Source: Candidatus Cloacimonadota bacterium (lineage in GTDB: Bacteria; Cloacimonadota; Cloacimonadia; Cloacimonadales; TCS61). From it: DNA of 57,868 nt. How positions within the stretch are numbered: position 1 is the stretch's first letter; every line of letters starts with the position of its first letter. The stretch spans positions 1 through 57,868 of the forward strand of contig JAIORE010000113.1 of assembly GCA_021108315.1 (NCBI GenBank), read 5' to 3'. Below, piece after piece: positions 19,637 through 27,170 of this stretch. The translations under genes and the position numbers were made by a program. The notes under the pieces were generated by a model. It was not told where the DNA came from. It was given only the letters and a program-made list of their open reading frames with translations, and did no database searches.

Positions 19637-20473
19637 CTATTTTTCAACTTTTTCGATAATCTTCTCAACAACTTTTTCAAATTCTTTAGCAGAAGCATTT
19701 TCAGCAAATTCAGAGAGATAGGGTTTTCCTAAATCTCCTGATTCTACAATTTTTCTATCTAACGGAATTTTTCCTAAAATATCAATATTAAAATCTCTCG
19801 CTGCTTTTTCTACGCCCAATCCTTGAAAAATATCAATCTCTTCTCCACAATGAGGACAAACAAAAGTACTCATATTTTTCACAATTCCAACAACGGGAAC
19901 ATTCATTTTTTGAGAAAATTTAATAGTTTTACGGGCATCGAGTAACGCTATATCCTGTGGTGTGGAAACGATTATCGAACCATCAATTTTTTTATAAGTT
20001 TGTATAACGGAAAGTGGTTCATCACCTGTTCCGGGAGGAGAATCTATAATCAGATAATCAAGTTCTGGCCAAGTAATATCCTGCATAAATTGTTTAATTG
20101 CTCCGATTTTCAACGGTCCCCGCCAAATTATCGGTTCATCAGGATTTTCTATCAAAGTGGCAATTGTGAGGGCATAAAGGTTTTCGTTCACCATAATTGG
20201 AGCTGGAAATTTTTCATCTTTACTCAAAAGTAATCTTTTCCCTTCAATCCCTAACATTTTTGCAATTGATGGTCCGTGAATATCCACATCTAATACACCA
20301 ACTTTCTTTCCTGCTTTTGCCAAACCATGGGCAACATTTACAGCAATTGTGCTCTTCCCTACACCGCCTTTTCCACTTATCACGATAAGCTTATGTTTAA
20401 TTCTTTCCAAATTCTCACGCAATCTTTTATCTTCCGGTTTTTCCTGAAGATTATTTACATTAATTTTTTCCAT
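19637..20473 (-). CDS. mrp: Mrp/ApbC (NBP35) family Fe-S cluster carrier ATPase
   Basis: 278 residues from the ATG at 20473, which has GGAGTT seven bases upstream; in-frame starts further up have no such site. It is a P-loop deviant-Walker ATPase: SGKGGVGKST (about 33-42), VLDVDIHGPS, DYLIIDSPPGTGDEP and IIVSTPQDIALLDARKT. The conserved C-P-H-C (C206, C209) binds a bridging 4Fe-4S cluster between two monomers. The family stores and transfers Fe-S clusters to apo-proteins in the cytoplasm. The N-terminal DUF59 domain of longer Mrp proteins is missing, as in many ApbC forms. The gene is monocistronic and diverges from the beta-helix gene at 20744. Confidence 0.92.
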   Translation of the reverse strand: MEKINVNNLQEKPEDKRLRENLERIKHKLIVISGKGGVGKSTIAVNVAHGLAKAGKKVGVLDVDIHGPSIAKMLGIEGKRLLLSKDEKFPAPIMVNENLYALTIATLIENPDEPIIWRGPLKIGAIKQFMQDITWPELDYLIIDSPPGTGDEPLSVIQTYKKIDGSIIVSTPQDIALLDARKTIKFSQKMNVPVVGIVKNMSTFVCPHCGEEIDIFQGLGVEKAARDFNIDILGKIPLDRKIVESGDLGKPYLSEFAENASAKEFEKVVEKIIEKVEK

Positions 20474-20559
20474 TTTGAACTCCATATAAATTTTTTCTAT
20501 AAAATATAAAGCAGGAATATAAATTAGCAATAAATTGTTTAATATTTTGTAAAAAAGTA

Positions 20560-20588
20560 TTGACGTATAAATTTGCAATAGTTATTTA
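20560..20588 (+). promoter_or_regulatory. Candidate sigma-70-type promoter
   Basis: TTGACG (20560-20565) is followed after 17 bases by TATTTA (20583-20588) in the divergent region between the Mrp gene and the beta-helix gene. It would fire toward the gene at 20744 and leave a leader of about 150 nt. That leader contains a hairpin TCCCAAG/CTTGGGA at 20642-20660. No expression data support it. Confidence 0.35.
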
Positions 20589-20743
20589 ATATTTATCATT
20601 AGAAAAAAAATATTGTCTATTGTAGTTTTAGCGATTCTCGCTCCCAAGTTCTTCTTGGGAATGCTGAAGAGCAGGTTAAAAAAACAAACTTCGTAACAAA
20701 TTTATCTGTTAAAAACTTTGAGAAACCATATTTAGGAGGAACT

Positions 20744-22846
20744 ATGAGAACCTTATTTTTATTACTTATACCGGTTTTATTTACAAATCTTTTCAGTTTA
20801 CCGAAAGTAGCGGTAGATTGCGTTCACGGATTTAATTATGTGGATGAATTACAGGAAAAATTTCCCCAATATGAAATTGTGAAAATTGACGAAAATTATT
20901 TTCCGATTGATAATGTTATCCAAGAAGGTTCATTTCCCATAAATGATTCAATTTATGTAAGCGAATTCACAGTTACTGATGATATGGAAAATCTTTATAT
21001 TGTCACAAATGATTATGATATTAATGAAGATTATTTTATGCATTTGATTAATCCGGATGGTGAACATATCACACTTTTTCAAGGAATTCTGGAGATTGAA
21101 AATCCTGAGTCTGGAATTTGGCAAATCGTTGACCAAAATTGCTGGCCTATGAGTATTCCCTTAGATTATCTTATTGGAAGTGGTCCCGGATTCCTTGAAA
21201 GTTTGAATATTTCCGAGTTTTCTGCAATGATACGCATTTGGAATAATATTTATTTCTTTTTCTATGGAGAGGTTAATGAATACTCAGCAAATGAAAAACA
21301 AATAATTGAGAACTGGGTAGAAAATGGATTTAATTATGCCGGAATTTACGATACTCAACTTGATGCTGCTTTGAAACCGGTAATAAGAATTTATGATGCT
21401 AAAAATCCTGTTAATATTAATGTTTCATTCGATGGAACACCGACTTATCATCTTCCTAAAGCTAATATTTCTCAAAATAAATTGACTTCTTATACTTGGA
21501 ATAATGTTTTTAATAACGAAGATTTTTCAGAAATTCTTTATGAAACCGGAATGCCGAAATCACCGCAATTCATTAGATATGATGTTTCAAAAACAACGAT
21601 AAAAATTAAAAATCAAAGTCCGTATCCTACTTACGGACATCTAATTGCAAAATTTATCGGAAATAAATCTTACCTAATCGGTTATGGAGATAATCTAAAA
21701 AGTAATAGTGAAGAAATTATCAATGTAACCAAAATCAATGAATCCAATTTCAAAAGTGCTCTAAATGAACATTTGAAAACCGGAATGAAAAACAGAAGGA
21801 TTCCCGCAGAAATCGCTGAGGAATTTATTGATAAATATCACTGGACAGAGCGAATAATGGTTGATCTAACTAATCATAATGATTTCCTTTCTCTTTATTT
21901 GATAGATGATAATGCTTATAACTCTATTTTCCCGTTAGAATTAAGTGAAAATCCTTCCGAACTGATTCGTCAAATGTGGATGTGGGAGATTAATATTTCA
22001 AAAATGAAGAATCAACCTTTTTTTGAACTTCCTTATTCAAATATAAATTTGGCACGAGACAGCTATAAATATTATGAATATGGTGTTTACCACATAGATC
22101 GCAATAGAGAACCTTTAACATTATTTGACCTAACAATTCATAATGATGCCTGTATACAAGATCCGGATAATAACATGGGAAATGACCCTACTTTTCCAAT
22201 TTTTCACAATTTTGGACAAAATGATATATCAAACAATATCTCTATGAATGTAGAAGAAGTTTGCATCTATTTTGCACCATATATCAGTTTTTCAGCAAAT
22301 TGGAGTCCAATAATTTTGGGAGATGAGAATTCATTTGTAGAAGGTGAAACTCACGACTTATTGTCATGTTTGGTTGGAAAAGAATCTGAAGCTGGCAAAA
22401 TTCTGATTGGAGGTACGTGTGATCTTTTAGATTTAAACTACATGGGAATGAATGTTGAAAATGCTCCCCTTCCCGAAAATATCATGAATTGGTTGGTAGA
22501 TGTTTCAGAGGACACTATTTATGTCCCACAGGATTTTGAAACGATTAATGAAGCGATAAATTTTGCTCAGGATAATTGGACTATCATCGTTTCAGACGGT
22601 GTTTATAATGAGAGCATTGATTTCTTGGGGAAAAATATTATTTTAGAAAGTGCAGATGGAGCGGAAAATTGTATTATCAGTCCTCCTGAAAATCTGCCAG
22701 CAATAATTTTTGAGAATAATGAAACCAATTCGACAGTTTTAGACGGTTTTACAATTAGAAATGCAACAGTACCTCCGGTAATGATAACTGATGCATCTCC
22801 TTTGATAAAAAATAATTATATTATCAATAATACAATGGGTGAATAG
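20744..22846 (+). CDS. Secreted protein, N-terminal part of a beta-helix gene split by TAG
   Basis: AGGAGG stands six bases before the ATG. A signal peptide (TLFLLLIPVLFTNLFS) is followed by about 570 residues that I cannot place in a family; the start VAVDCVHGFNYVDELQ with later ENWVENGF is vaguely like DUF4350-type amidotransferase folds. From about residue 590 the beta-helix leader appears (TIYVPQDFETINEAINFAQDNWTII in two parts, then YNESIDFLGKNIILESADG). The frame ends at TAG 22844-22846 in the middle of a rung (NNYIINNTMGE). The same frame continues at once with YMNGGGIYC and runs to 23752, so this and the next entry are one gene interrupted by a nonsense codon. Confidence 0.75.
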   Translation: MRTLFLLLIPVLFTNLFSLPKVAVDCVHGFNYVDELQEKFPQYEIVKIDENYFPIDNVIQEGSFPINDSIYVSEFTVTDDMENLYIVTNDYDINEDYFMHLINPDGEHITLFQGILEIENPESGIWQIVDQNCWPMSIPLDYLIGSGPGFLESLNISEFSAMIRIWNNIYFFFYGEVNEYSANEKQIIENWVENGFNYAGIYDTQLDAALKPVIRIYDAKNPVNINVSFDGTPTYHLPKANISQNKLTSYTWNNVFNNEDFSEILYETGMPKSPQFIRYDVSKTTIKIKNQSPYPTYGHLIAKFIGNKSYLIGYGDNLKSNSEEIINVTKINESNFKSALNEHLKTGMKNRRIPAEIAEEFIDKYHWTERIMVDLTNHNDFLSLYLIDDNAYNSIFPLELSENPSELIRQMWMWEINISKMKNQPFFELPYSNINLARDSYKYYEYGVYHIDRNREPLTLFDLTIHNDACIQDPDNNMGNDPTFPIFHNFGQNDISNNISMNVEEVCIYFAPYISFSANWSPIILGDENSFVEGETHDLLSCLVGKESEAGKILIGGTCDLLDLNYMGMNVENAPLPENIMNWLVDVSEDTIYVPQDFETINEAINFAQDNWTIIVSDGVYNESIDFLGKNIILESADGAENCIISPPENLPAIIFENNETNSTVLDGFTIRNATVPPVMITDASPLIKNNYIINNTMGE

Positions 22847-22849
22847 TAT

Positions 22850-23752
22850 ATGAACGGTGGAGGAATATATTGTCTAAATTCCTCATCAGTTATTGAAAAT
22901 AATCTTATTTCTAACAATATAGGTGCATTTTATGGGGGTGGAATTTATCTTGAGAATTGGACAGGTTCGCTTCTTAATAATGAAATTTCAGAAAGTATAA
23001 CTTATGCTGGTTATGGTGTTGATAAAGGCTCAGGAATTGTATTTATACAGTCATCAGGCAATGTGTCTGGAAATTTGATTACTGGAAATAATACAGATTA
23101 TCAAGCTTCGGCATTGAATTGTTCAAATTCAGATTGTACTTTTACTGACAATTTGATTATCAATAATGATACAAGAGGAATAAAATTATCCGGTTCTACT
23201 TTTCCGATAATGAATCATAATGATATTTTCGGAAATGAAGAATATGATGTCTATTGCCAATTTACTGATAATTCTCAACCAATTGATTTTACAGGTAATT
23301 ACTGGGGTGAAGAAACCACAATTGAAATGGAAAATTCGACCTATCCGACTAATATTACAAAAATTTATGATTATAATGATGATGCTCAACTTGCTTTGAT
23401 AAACTATCAAGAATGGCTTCCAAATTCCATTAATTCATCTACTGAAGAAAATGAAATACCTACTTCACTTCTCATCTCTAACTTAATAAACTATCCTAAT
23501 CCGTTTAATCCATCCACTACAATTTGCTTTACATTGATGAAAGACACTTCAAATTCCGAACTTTCAATCTACAATATCAAAGGTCAAAAGGTAAAAACAT
23601 TGATTAAAGGGAAACTAAAACAAGGAAATCACACTTTTATTTGGGAAGGAAAGAATGAAAATAATGTTTCGATAACTTCAGGAATCTATCTTTATCAATT
23701 CAAAGTTGATGGAAAACCCGTAACAATAAAAAAATGTCTTCTGCTGAAATAG
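22850..23752 (+). pseudogene. C-terminal part of the TAG-split beta-helix protein, with sorting domain
   Basis: This is in the same frame as the preceding reading frame and begins immediately after its TAG. It has no signal peptide and no convincing ribosome-binding site at its first ATG, so independent translation would give a protein that could not be exported. Content: beta-helix rungs (GGGIYCLNSSSVIENNLISN, FYGGGIYLENW), then a type IX sorting domain (NYPNPFNPSTTICF, IYNIKGQKVKTLI, SGIYLYQF and a basic end). Together with 20744-22846 it would encode about 1002 residues. A mutation, sequencing error or stop-codon readthrough could explain the break. Confidence 0.7.
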
Positions 23753-23808
23753 AAAGTAGTGAATAATGGAAGAAAGATGAATTCCCATTCCGAAGCCTTT
23801 TTCTCATA

Positions 23809-23837
23809 TTTTCTAATGTACGAAGATTCGGAAGGTT
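23809..23837. repeat. 29-bp intergenic repeat, copy 2
   Basis: This is the inverted counterpart of the copy at 16837-16865 (27 of 29 bases match). It lies 57 bases after the stop of the beta-helix gene, beside related short words (CATTCCGAAGCC, CAGAAGGTT). The spacer 23753-24125 holds this repeat and the palindromic element at 23977-24077, and no gene. Confidence 0.55.
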
Positions 23838-23976
23838 CTTTTTGTCGTTCACAAGTTTGTCTTGGGAACAATAATAAAATTCAGAAGGTTAAGAAAAAGT
23901 GAAGTACGATAAACTTTCCGGTATTTTTTTTGTAACTTTTTCCTTTGTTTTAATTTTTATTATTCAGAAATTTTTG

Positions 23977-24077
23977 AAACCGTTGAAACGGTTAATAATT
24001 TATAACCTTATATTAACCACAAACTTAAGTTTGTGGTTAATGAGATAAAGCTTTTTATTTAACCGTTTCAACGGTTT
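23977..24077. repeat. Nested palindromic element of about 101 bp
   Basis: Perfect 19-bp terminal inverted repeats: AAACCGTTGAAACGGTTAA at 23977-23995 and its exact complement at 24059-24077. Each arm is itself a near-palindrome (AACCGTTgAAACGGTT). At the centre, 24013-24040 is a perfect 28-bp palindrome with arms TTAACCACAAACTT. The element can fold as a cruciform or a three-hairpin RNA. The size and nested design resemble REP/MITE-type elements, but no transposase is present. It sits 49 bp before the radical SAM gene. Confidence 0.8.
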
Positions 24078-24125
24078 ACCAAGTACTTAGAAGCTTTGTA
24101 AAGACAGTAAATAGTAAGGATAAAT

Positions 24126-25817
24126 ATGAAAAAAAAGATTTTACTAATTGGAATCAATGCACGATGGACGCACTCAAATCCTGCTTTATACTATCTACGA
24201 ACTTACGTCAATGATCTGAATTATGATATTCAAATTTGCGAATACACCATAAACCAAACTCTTATTGACCTGATATCAGATATTTATAAAAAAAACCCGG
24301 ATATTATTGCTTTTTCCGTATATATTTGGAATACAAAAACAGTTCAAAATATTTTGAAAGATATTAAGAAAATTTTACCTGAATGTAGAATAATTCTGGG
24401 AGGACCGGAAGTTTCATACCATCCCGAACAATGGTTTGAAAAATTCAAGATTGACCACATTATCTGTGGAAATGGTGAGAGTGGATTTAGAGAATTACTT
24501 CTTCAAGATTTTGATTCAAAGATGAAAATAATCAAAAAAGCAAATCCTCCTTTTTCTGAAATTCCATTCCCATATATAGATTCTGATAAAGAATTATTAA
24601 AAAATAAATATTTGTATTATGAAGCTAGTCGAGGTTGTATTTTTAAGTGTAGCTATTGTCTCTCTTCACGGGAAGATCAAAAATTTTCATATCGAAAACT
24701 TGAGCAGATTAAATCAGAATTAGATTTTTTATTAGATTTTAAACCGAAAATTATTAAATTTGTTGATCGAACTTTTAATGCAAATCCTGAATTAGCACGC
24801 TCAATCTGGATATTCCTATCAAAAAAAACTGATTTGACAAAATTTCATTTTGAGATTCATCCAAGTTTGTTAAAAGAAAACGATTTTGAAATTTTAGAAA
24901 AAATACCATTAGGGAAATTTCAATTTGAAATTGGAATCCAATCGTTTAATAATGATACTTTGAAAGAAATTAGACGAAATGTTGACGTTAAAAAAGTTAC
25001 AACTAACATAAAAAAATTGATTGAATTGAAAAATATCCATATCCATCTTGATCTTATCGCCGGATTACCTTTTGAAGATATTTTTACTTTTCAAAATTCG
25101 TTTGATTCTGTCTATGACCTGAAACCGGATCAACTTCAACTTGGATTATTAAAAGTCCTTGATGGAACATTTATGAAAGAAAATTCAGAAAAATACAGTC
25201 TTAAATATCAATCTGAAAGTCCATACATGATCTTATCAAATAAGTGGTTGAGCTTTGGGGATATTGTGAAATTGCACGAGATTGAAAAGCTTCTGGAAAT
25301 TTATTATAATTCAGGAAAATTTGAAACAACTTTGATAGAAATACAGAAATTATTTACATCACCTTTTGAATTCTTTAATAAATTGAGAAAATTTGTTATT
25401 AGCCAACAAATTGATACAAACTCAATGATATGGATTAAAAGTGCCAAACTTCTACAAGATTTTATCAAAAAGTATCATAATGAAAAGCTTGTTTTTTTTC
25501 GGGATTGTTTAAGATGGGATTGGTGTAAAATGGCTAAATCTCATTATTATCCTGATTTTCTGAATGAGCATATTTTTAAGAAAATCAAGAAAGATAATTC
25601 TGTTCGTTTAAAAGAACTTTTCAAACAAAAATATCCAGAGCTTGATTCTTCTTTGGTAAAACATGCAATCTATTTTACACCTATTTCAAGTAAATTTGCT
25701 AAAGAATTTTTGCAGAACAAAACTTTGATTGTGTTTATCAATTTTCCGCAGAAAGATATTGAACATAGAAAATCATTGTTTATTGAACTTGATGAAATTC
25801 ATTTTAATCTAAAATAA
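24126..25817 (+). CDS. B12-binding-type radical SAM protein with DUF4080 C-terminus
   Basis: 563 residues; AAGGA precedes the ATG. Residues 1-130 have a B12-binding-like Rossmann fold (KILLIGINARWTHSNPAL, IIAFSVYIWN, ILGGPEVSYHP) but no D-x-H-x-x-G cobalamin-ligand motif, as is usual for this subgroup. The radical SAM cluster is C171-I-F-K-C175-S-Y-C178, with YYEASRG before it and FEIGIQSFN and DLIAGLPFED further on, as in the Elp3/MiaB-type core. The C-terminal region with RDCLRWDWCKMAKSHYYP is typical of DUF4080. The reaction is unknown; relatives are annotated only as B12-binding radical SAM proteins. A decayed copy of its 3' end lies at 26912-27040. Confidence 0.87.
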   Translation: MKKKILLIGINARWTHSNPALYYLRTYVNDLNYDIQICEYTINQTLIDLISDIYKKNPDIIAFSVYIWNTKTVQNILKDIKKILPECRIILGGPEVSYHPEQWFEKFKIDHIICGNGESGFRELLLQDFDSKMKIIKKANPPFSEIPFPYIDSDKELLKNKYLYYEASRGCIFKCSYCLSSREDQKFSYRKLEQIKSELDFLLDFKPKIIKFVDRTFNANPELARSIWIFLSKKTDLTKFHFEIHPSLLKENDFEILEKIPLGKFQFEIGIQSFNNDTLKEIRRNVDVKKVTTNIKKLIELKNIHIHLDLIAGLPFEDIFTFQNSFDSVYDLKPDQLQLGLLKVLDGTFMKENSEKYSLKYQSESPYMILSNKWLSFGDIVKLHEIEKLLEIYYNSGKFETTLIEIQKLFTSPFEFFNKLRKFVISQQIDTNSMIWIKSAKLLQDFIKKYHNEKLVFFRDCLRWDWCKMAKSHYYPDFLNEHIFKKIKKDNSVRLKELFKQKYPELDSSLVKHAIYFTPISSKFAKEFLQNKTLIVFINFPQKDIEHRKSLFIELDEIHFNLK

Positions 25818-25944
25818 TTAACATTTCTCAGTTCGTTTATTCTATCTAAGTTATTGGAAAGATTAATGATATGATTTGCGAAAGTACATTTTTTTATAAA
25901 CTATGATGATCTGTTTATTTTTCTCAATGAACTCATCCTGCTGT

Positions 25945-26016
25945 CCTTCTCTTAATTTCAAGAGAAGGAACATAAGAAAAGCTGAAGTCATCCCTCGCTT
26001 TAGATAAAGAGAGGGA
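25945..26016. repeat. Two adjacent intergenic hairpins
   Basis: CCTTCTCTT (25945-25953) pairs with AAGAGAAGG (25960-25968) around a six-base loop. Shortly after, CCCTC (25992-25996) pairs with GAGGG before the tail GACTGAGGGTGAG, a pattern frequent in repetitive intergenic hairpins. There is no T-run, so a terminator is unlikely. The surrounding 25818-26080 region contains no gene. Confidence 0.55.
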
Positions 26017-26080
26017 CTGAGGGTGAGTTTGAAGAATTGGATTTGAAGTGAGAAATGTTAGTAAATAAATTTATGAATTA

Positions 26081-26293
26081 CTATAATTTCTGGTCTAAAG
26101 ATTGTCTGCGAGATTCTATCGCTCTTTTACTAATTTCTTCGCCACTCAAACCAACAAAAAGGTTTTGCCTCCATTTAGTATAATCAAATTTTTCCCGTTG
26201 AATTAAAGATACAAAACGCTCTGCTTCAACAAGCCCAAGATACTTGGTAAGAATTTCAAAATCTAATACTTTAATTTCTGTGTCAACTCTCAT
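26081..26293 (-). CDS. Short partner protein of a PIN-toxin locus
   Basis: 70 residues beginning MRVDTEIKVLDFEILTKYLG and including VEAERFVSLIQREKFDYTKW and GLSGEEISKRA. Short proteins with the A-E-R-F-(I/V)-x-L-I-x-R-E-x-F-D-Y-T-x-W motif are, from memory, commonly encoded next to PIN-domain proteins. The ATG overlaps the end of the PIN reading frame by 11 bases and has GGAGGT immediately upstream, so translation is likely coupled. It could be an antitoxin or accessory factor, but it has no recognisable DNA-binding fold. It is intact although its PIN partner is frameshifted. Confidence 0.65.
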   Translation of the reverse strand: MRVDTEIKVLDFEILTKYLGLVEAERFVSLIQREKFDYTKWRQNLFVGLSGEEISKRAIESRRQSLDQKL

Positions 26294-26728
26294 ATTTTAC
26301 CTCCCAAATCAATACAAAATCTATTGGATTAATAATTTTTATACCAGAGATTGCTCTTGCTTTTTTTAGAATTCCCTTATCAACCGTTAAAAAATACTTA
26401 CATTTTAAACTAATAGCACAAGCTATATGTAAATCATCAAGTGGTTTAATCCCTATTGCAATACATTTGTTCATTTCTACCAGAATTGCTGGAGTCTCAG
26501 TCACAACAGCTTCAGACAGTTCTTCCCATCGTTTAATTTCTTGTTTACGCTCTTCAAAAGGATTTACGTTGTTTTCGTAGTCAAGAACATATGACCACCC
26601 TAAGGTTAACTTCCTCCTCCGAATGTTATCCTGAATACTTAATTTGGCTTCTGTTCTAATCGAACAGTCAATGACGATTGATCATCAAATGGTCTATTGA
26701 AACAACAATTATCAAGATATACTCTCAT
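26283..26728 (-). pseudogene. PIN-domain toxin gene, single-base frameshift
   Basis: From the ATG at 26728 (AGGAAAA upstream) the frame reads MRVYLDNCCFNRPFDDQ then TVRLEQKPN and stops. Moving one base at about 26654 restores the family sequence: EAKLSIQDNIRRRKLTLGWS, YVLDYENNVNPFEERKQEIK, then PLDDLHIACAISLKCKYFLT and VDKGILKKA to the stop at 26283. Restoring one A in the word GAACA would repair it. Acidic PIN residues visible are D6, the E of the DYEN motif, D-D-L-H and VDKG. The family consists of metal-dependent ribonuclease toxins and related nucleases. It is either a dead toxin or a sequencing error. Confidence 0.72.
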
Positions 26729-26825
26729 ACATTTTCCTCATTGATATGTGCTCGAAAACAATCTTAAGTTCATATCCACCTTGATCATAACGATCAGTTG
26801 CTGAATCATATAAGCAATAGTACGT
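26712..26825 (-). pseudogene. C-terminal remnant of an upstream partner gene
   Basis: An open stretch of 37 codons between TAA (26826-26828) and TGA (26712-26714) encodes YYCLYDSATDRYDQGGYEL followed by KIVFEHISMRKMYESIS. It has protein-like composition, overlaps the PIN gene start by 17 bases, and has no start codon that would give a sensible protein. It looks like the tail of a gene that was once coupled to the PIN gene and lost its 5' part. The family is not recognised. Confidence 0.35.
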
Positions 26826-26911
26826 TTATTTATTGTTGATATTTACACGAAAATAAGATCACAATCATAGTCAAGTGATAAATATTGTTGAAAGCTATTT
26901 AAAGTGGATAA

Positions 26912-27040
26912 TCAATTTTTGAAAATCATCTTAAAATTTTTTCGAAAGAATTGTTAAATAATAAAATGTTGGTTGTTTATATCAATTTTCCGCATAAAGA
27001 TATTGAACATAGAAAATCTTTGTTTATTGAATTTGAATAA
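26912..27040 (+). pseudogene. Remnant of a second DUF4080 radical SAM gene (3' end)
   Basis: The frame encodes SKELLNNKMLVVYINFPHKD followed by IEHRKSLFIEFE and TAA. The 3' end of the gene at 24126-25817 encodes AKEFLQNKTLIVFINFPQKD, then IEHRKSLFIELDE. The match is clear at protein level and at DNA level (TCAATTTTCCGCA is shared exactly). No further radical SAM sequence lies upstream; a stop at 26909 and the decayed PIN locus intervene. It is probably the tail of a tandem duplicate whose body was deleted or replaced by the toxin locus. The rest of 26729-27170 is AT-rich with no gene. Confidence 0.75.
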
Positions 27041-27102
27041 ATTAATGATAAAAAGAGTTGCTTTATCTTATAGAAAAAAGAGAAAATATTTTTACTTTTT
27101 AT

Positions 27103-27132
27103 TTGACAGATTTTTTACAAATTGAGTTTATG
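27103..27132 (+). promoter_or_regulatory. Candidate promoter of the lamin-tail protein gene
   Basis: TTGACA at 27103-27108 is followed after 18 bases by TTTATG (27127-27132). The -35 box is perfect but the -10 box is weak. It lies 39 bases before the start codon at 27171, which has AGGAGG at normal spacing. In such AT-rich DNA chance matches are common. Confidence 0.3.
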
Positions 27133-27170
27133 AGTTTTGATAGAAAAATACAAAAATATAGGAGGAAATC

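Noticed and set aside
20744..23752. Genetic code change with TAG as a sense codon
   Set aside because: Many genes here end properly at TAG with neighbours following directly, and only one internal TAG was found.
25945..26016. Terminator of the DUF4080 gene
   Set aside because: The stems are good but neither is followed by a T-run, and the sequence resembles dispersed repeats.
26283..26504. Independent 73-residue gene
   Set aside because: It is the C-terminal part of the frameshifted PIN gene; the N-terminal part is readable in another frame up to 26728.
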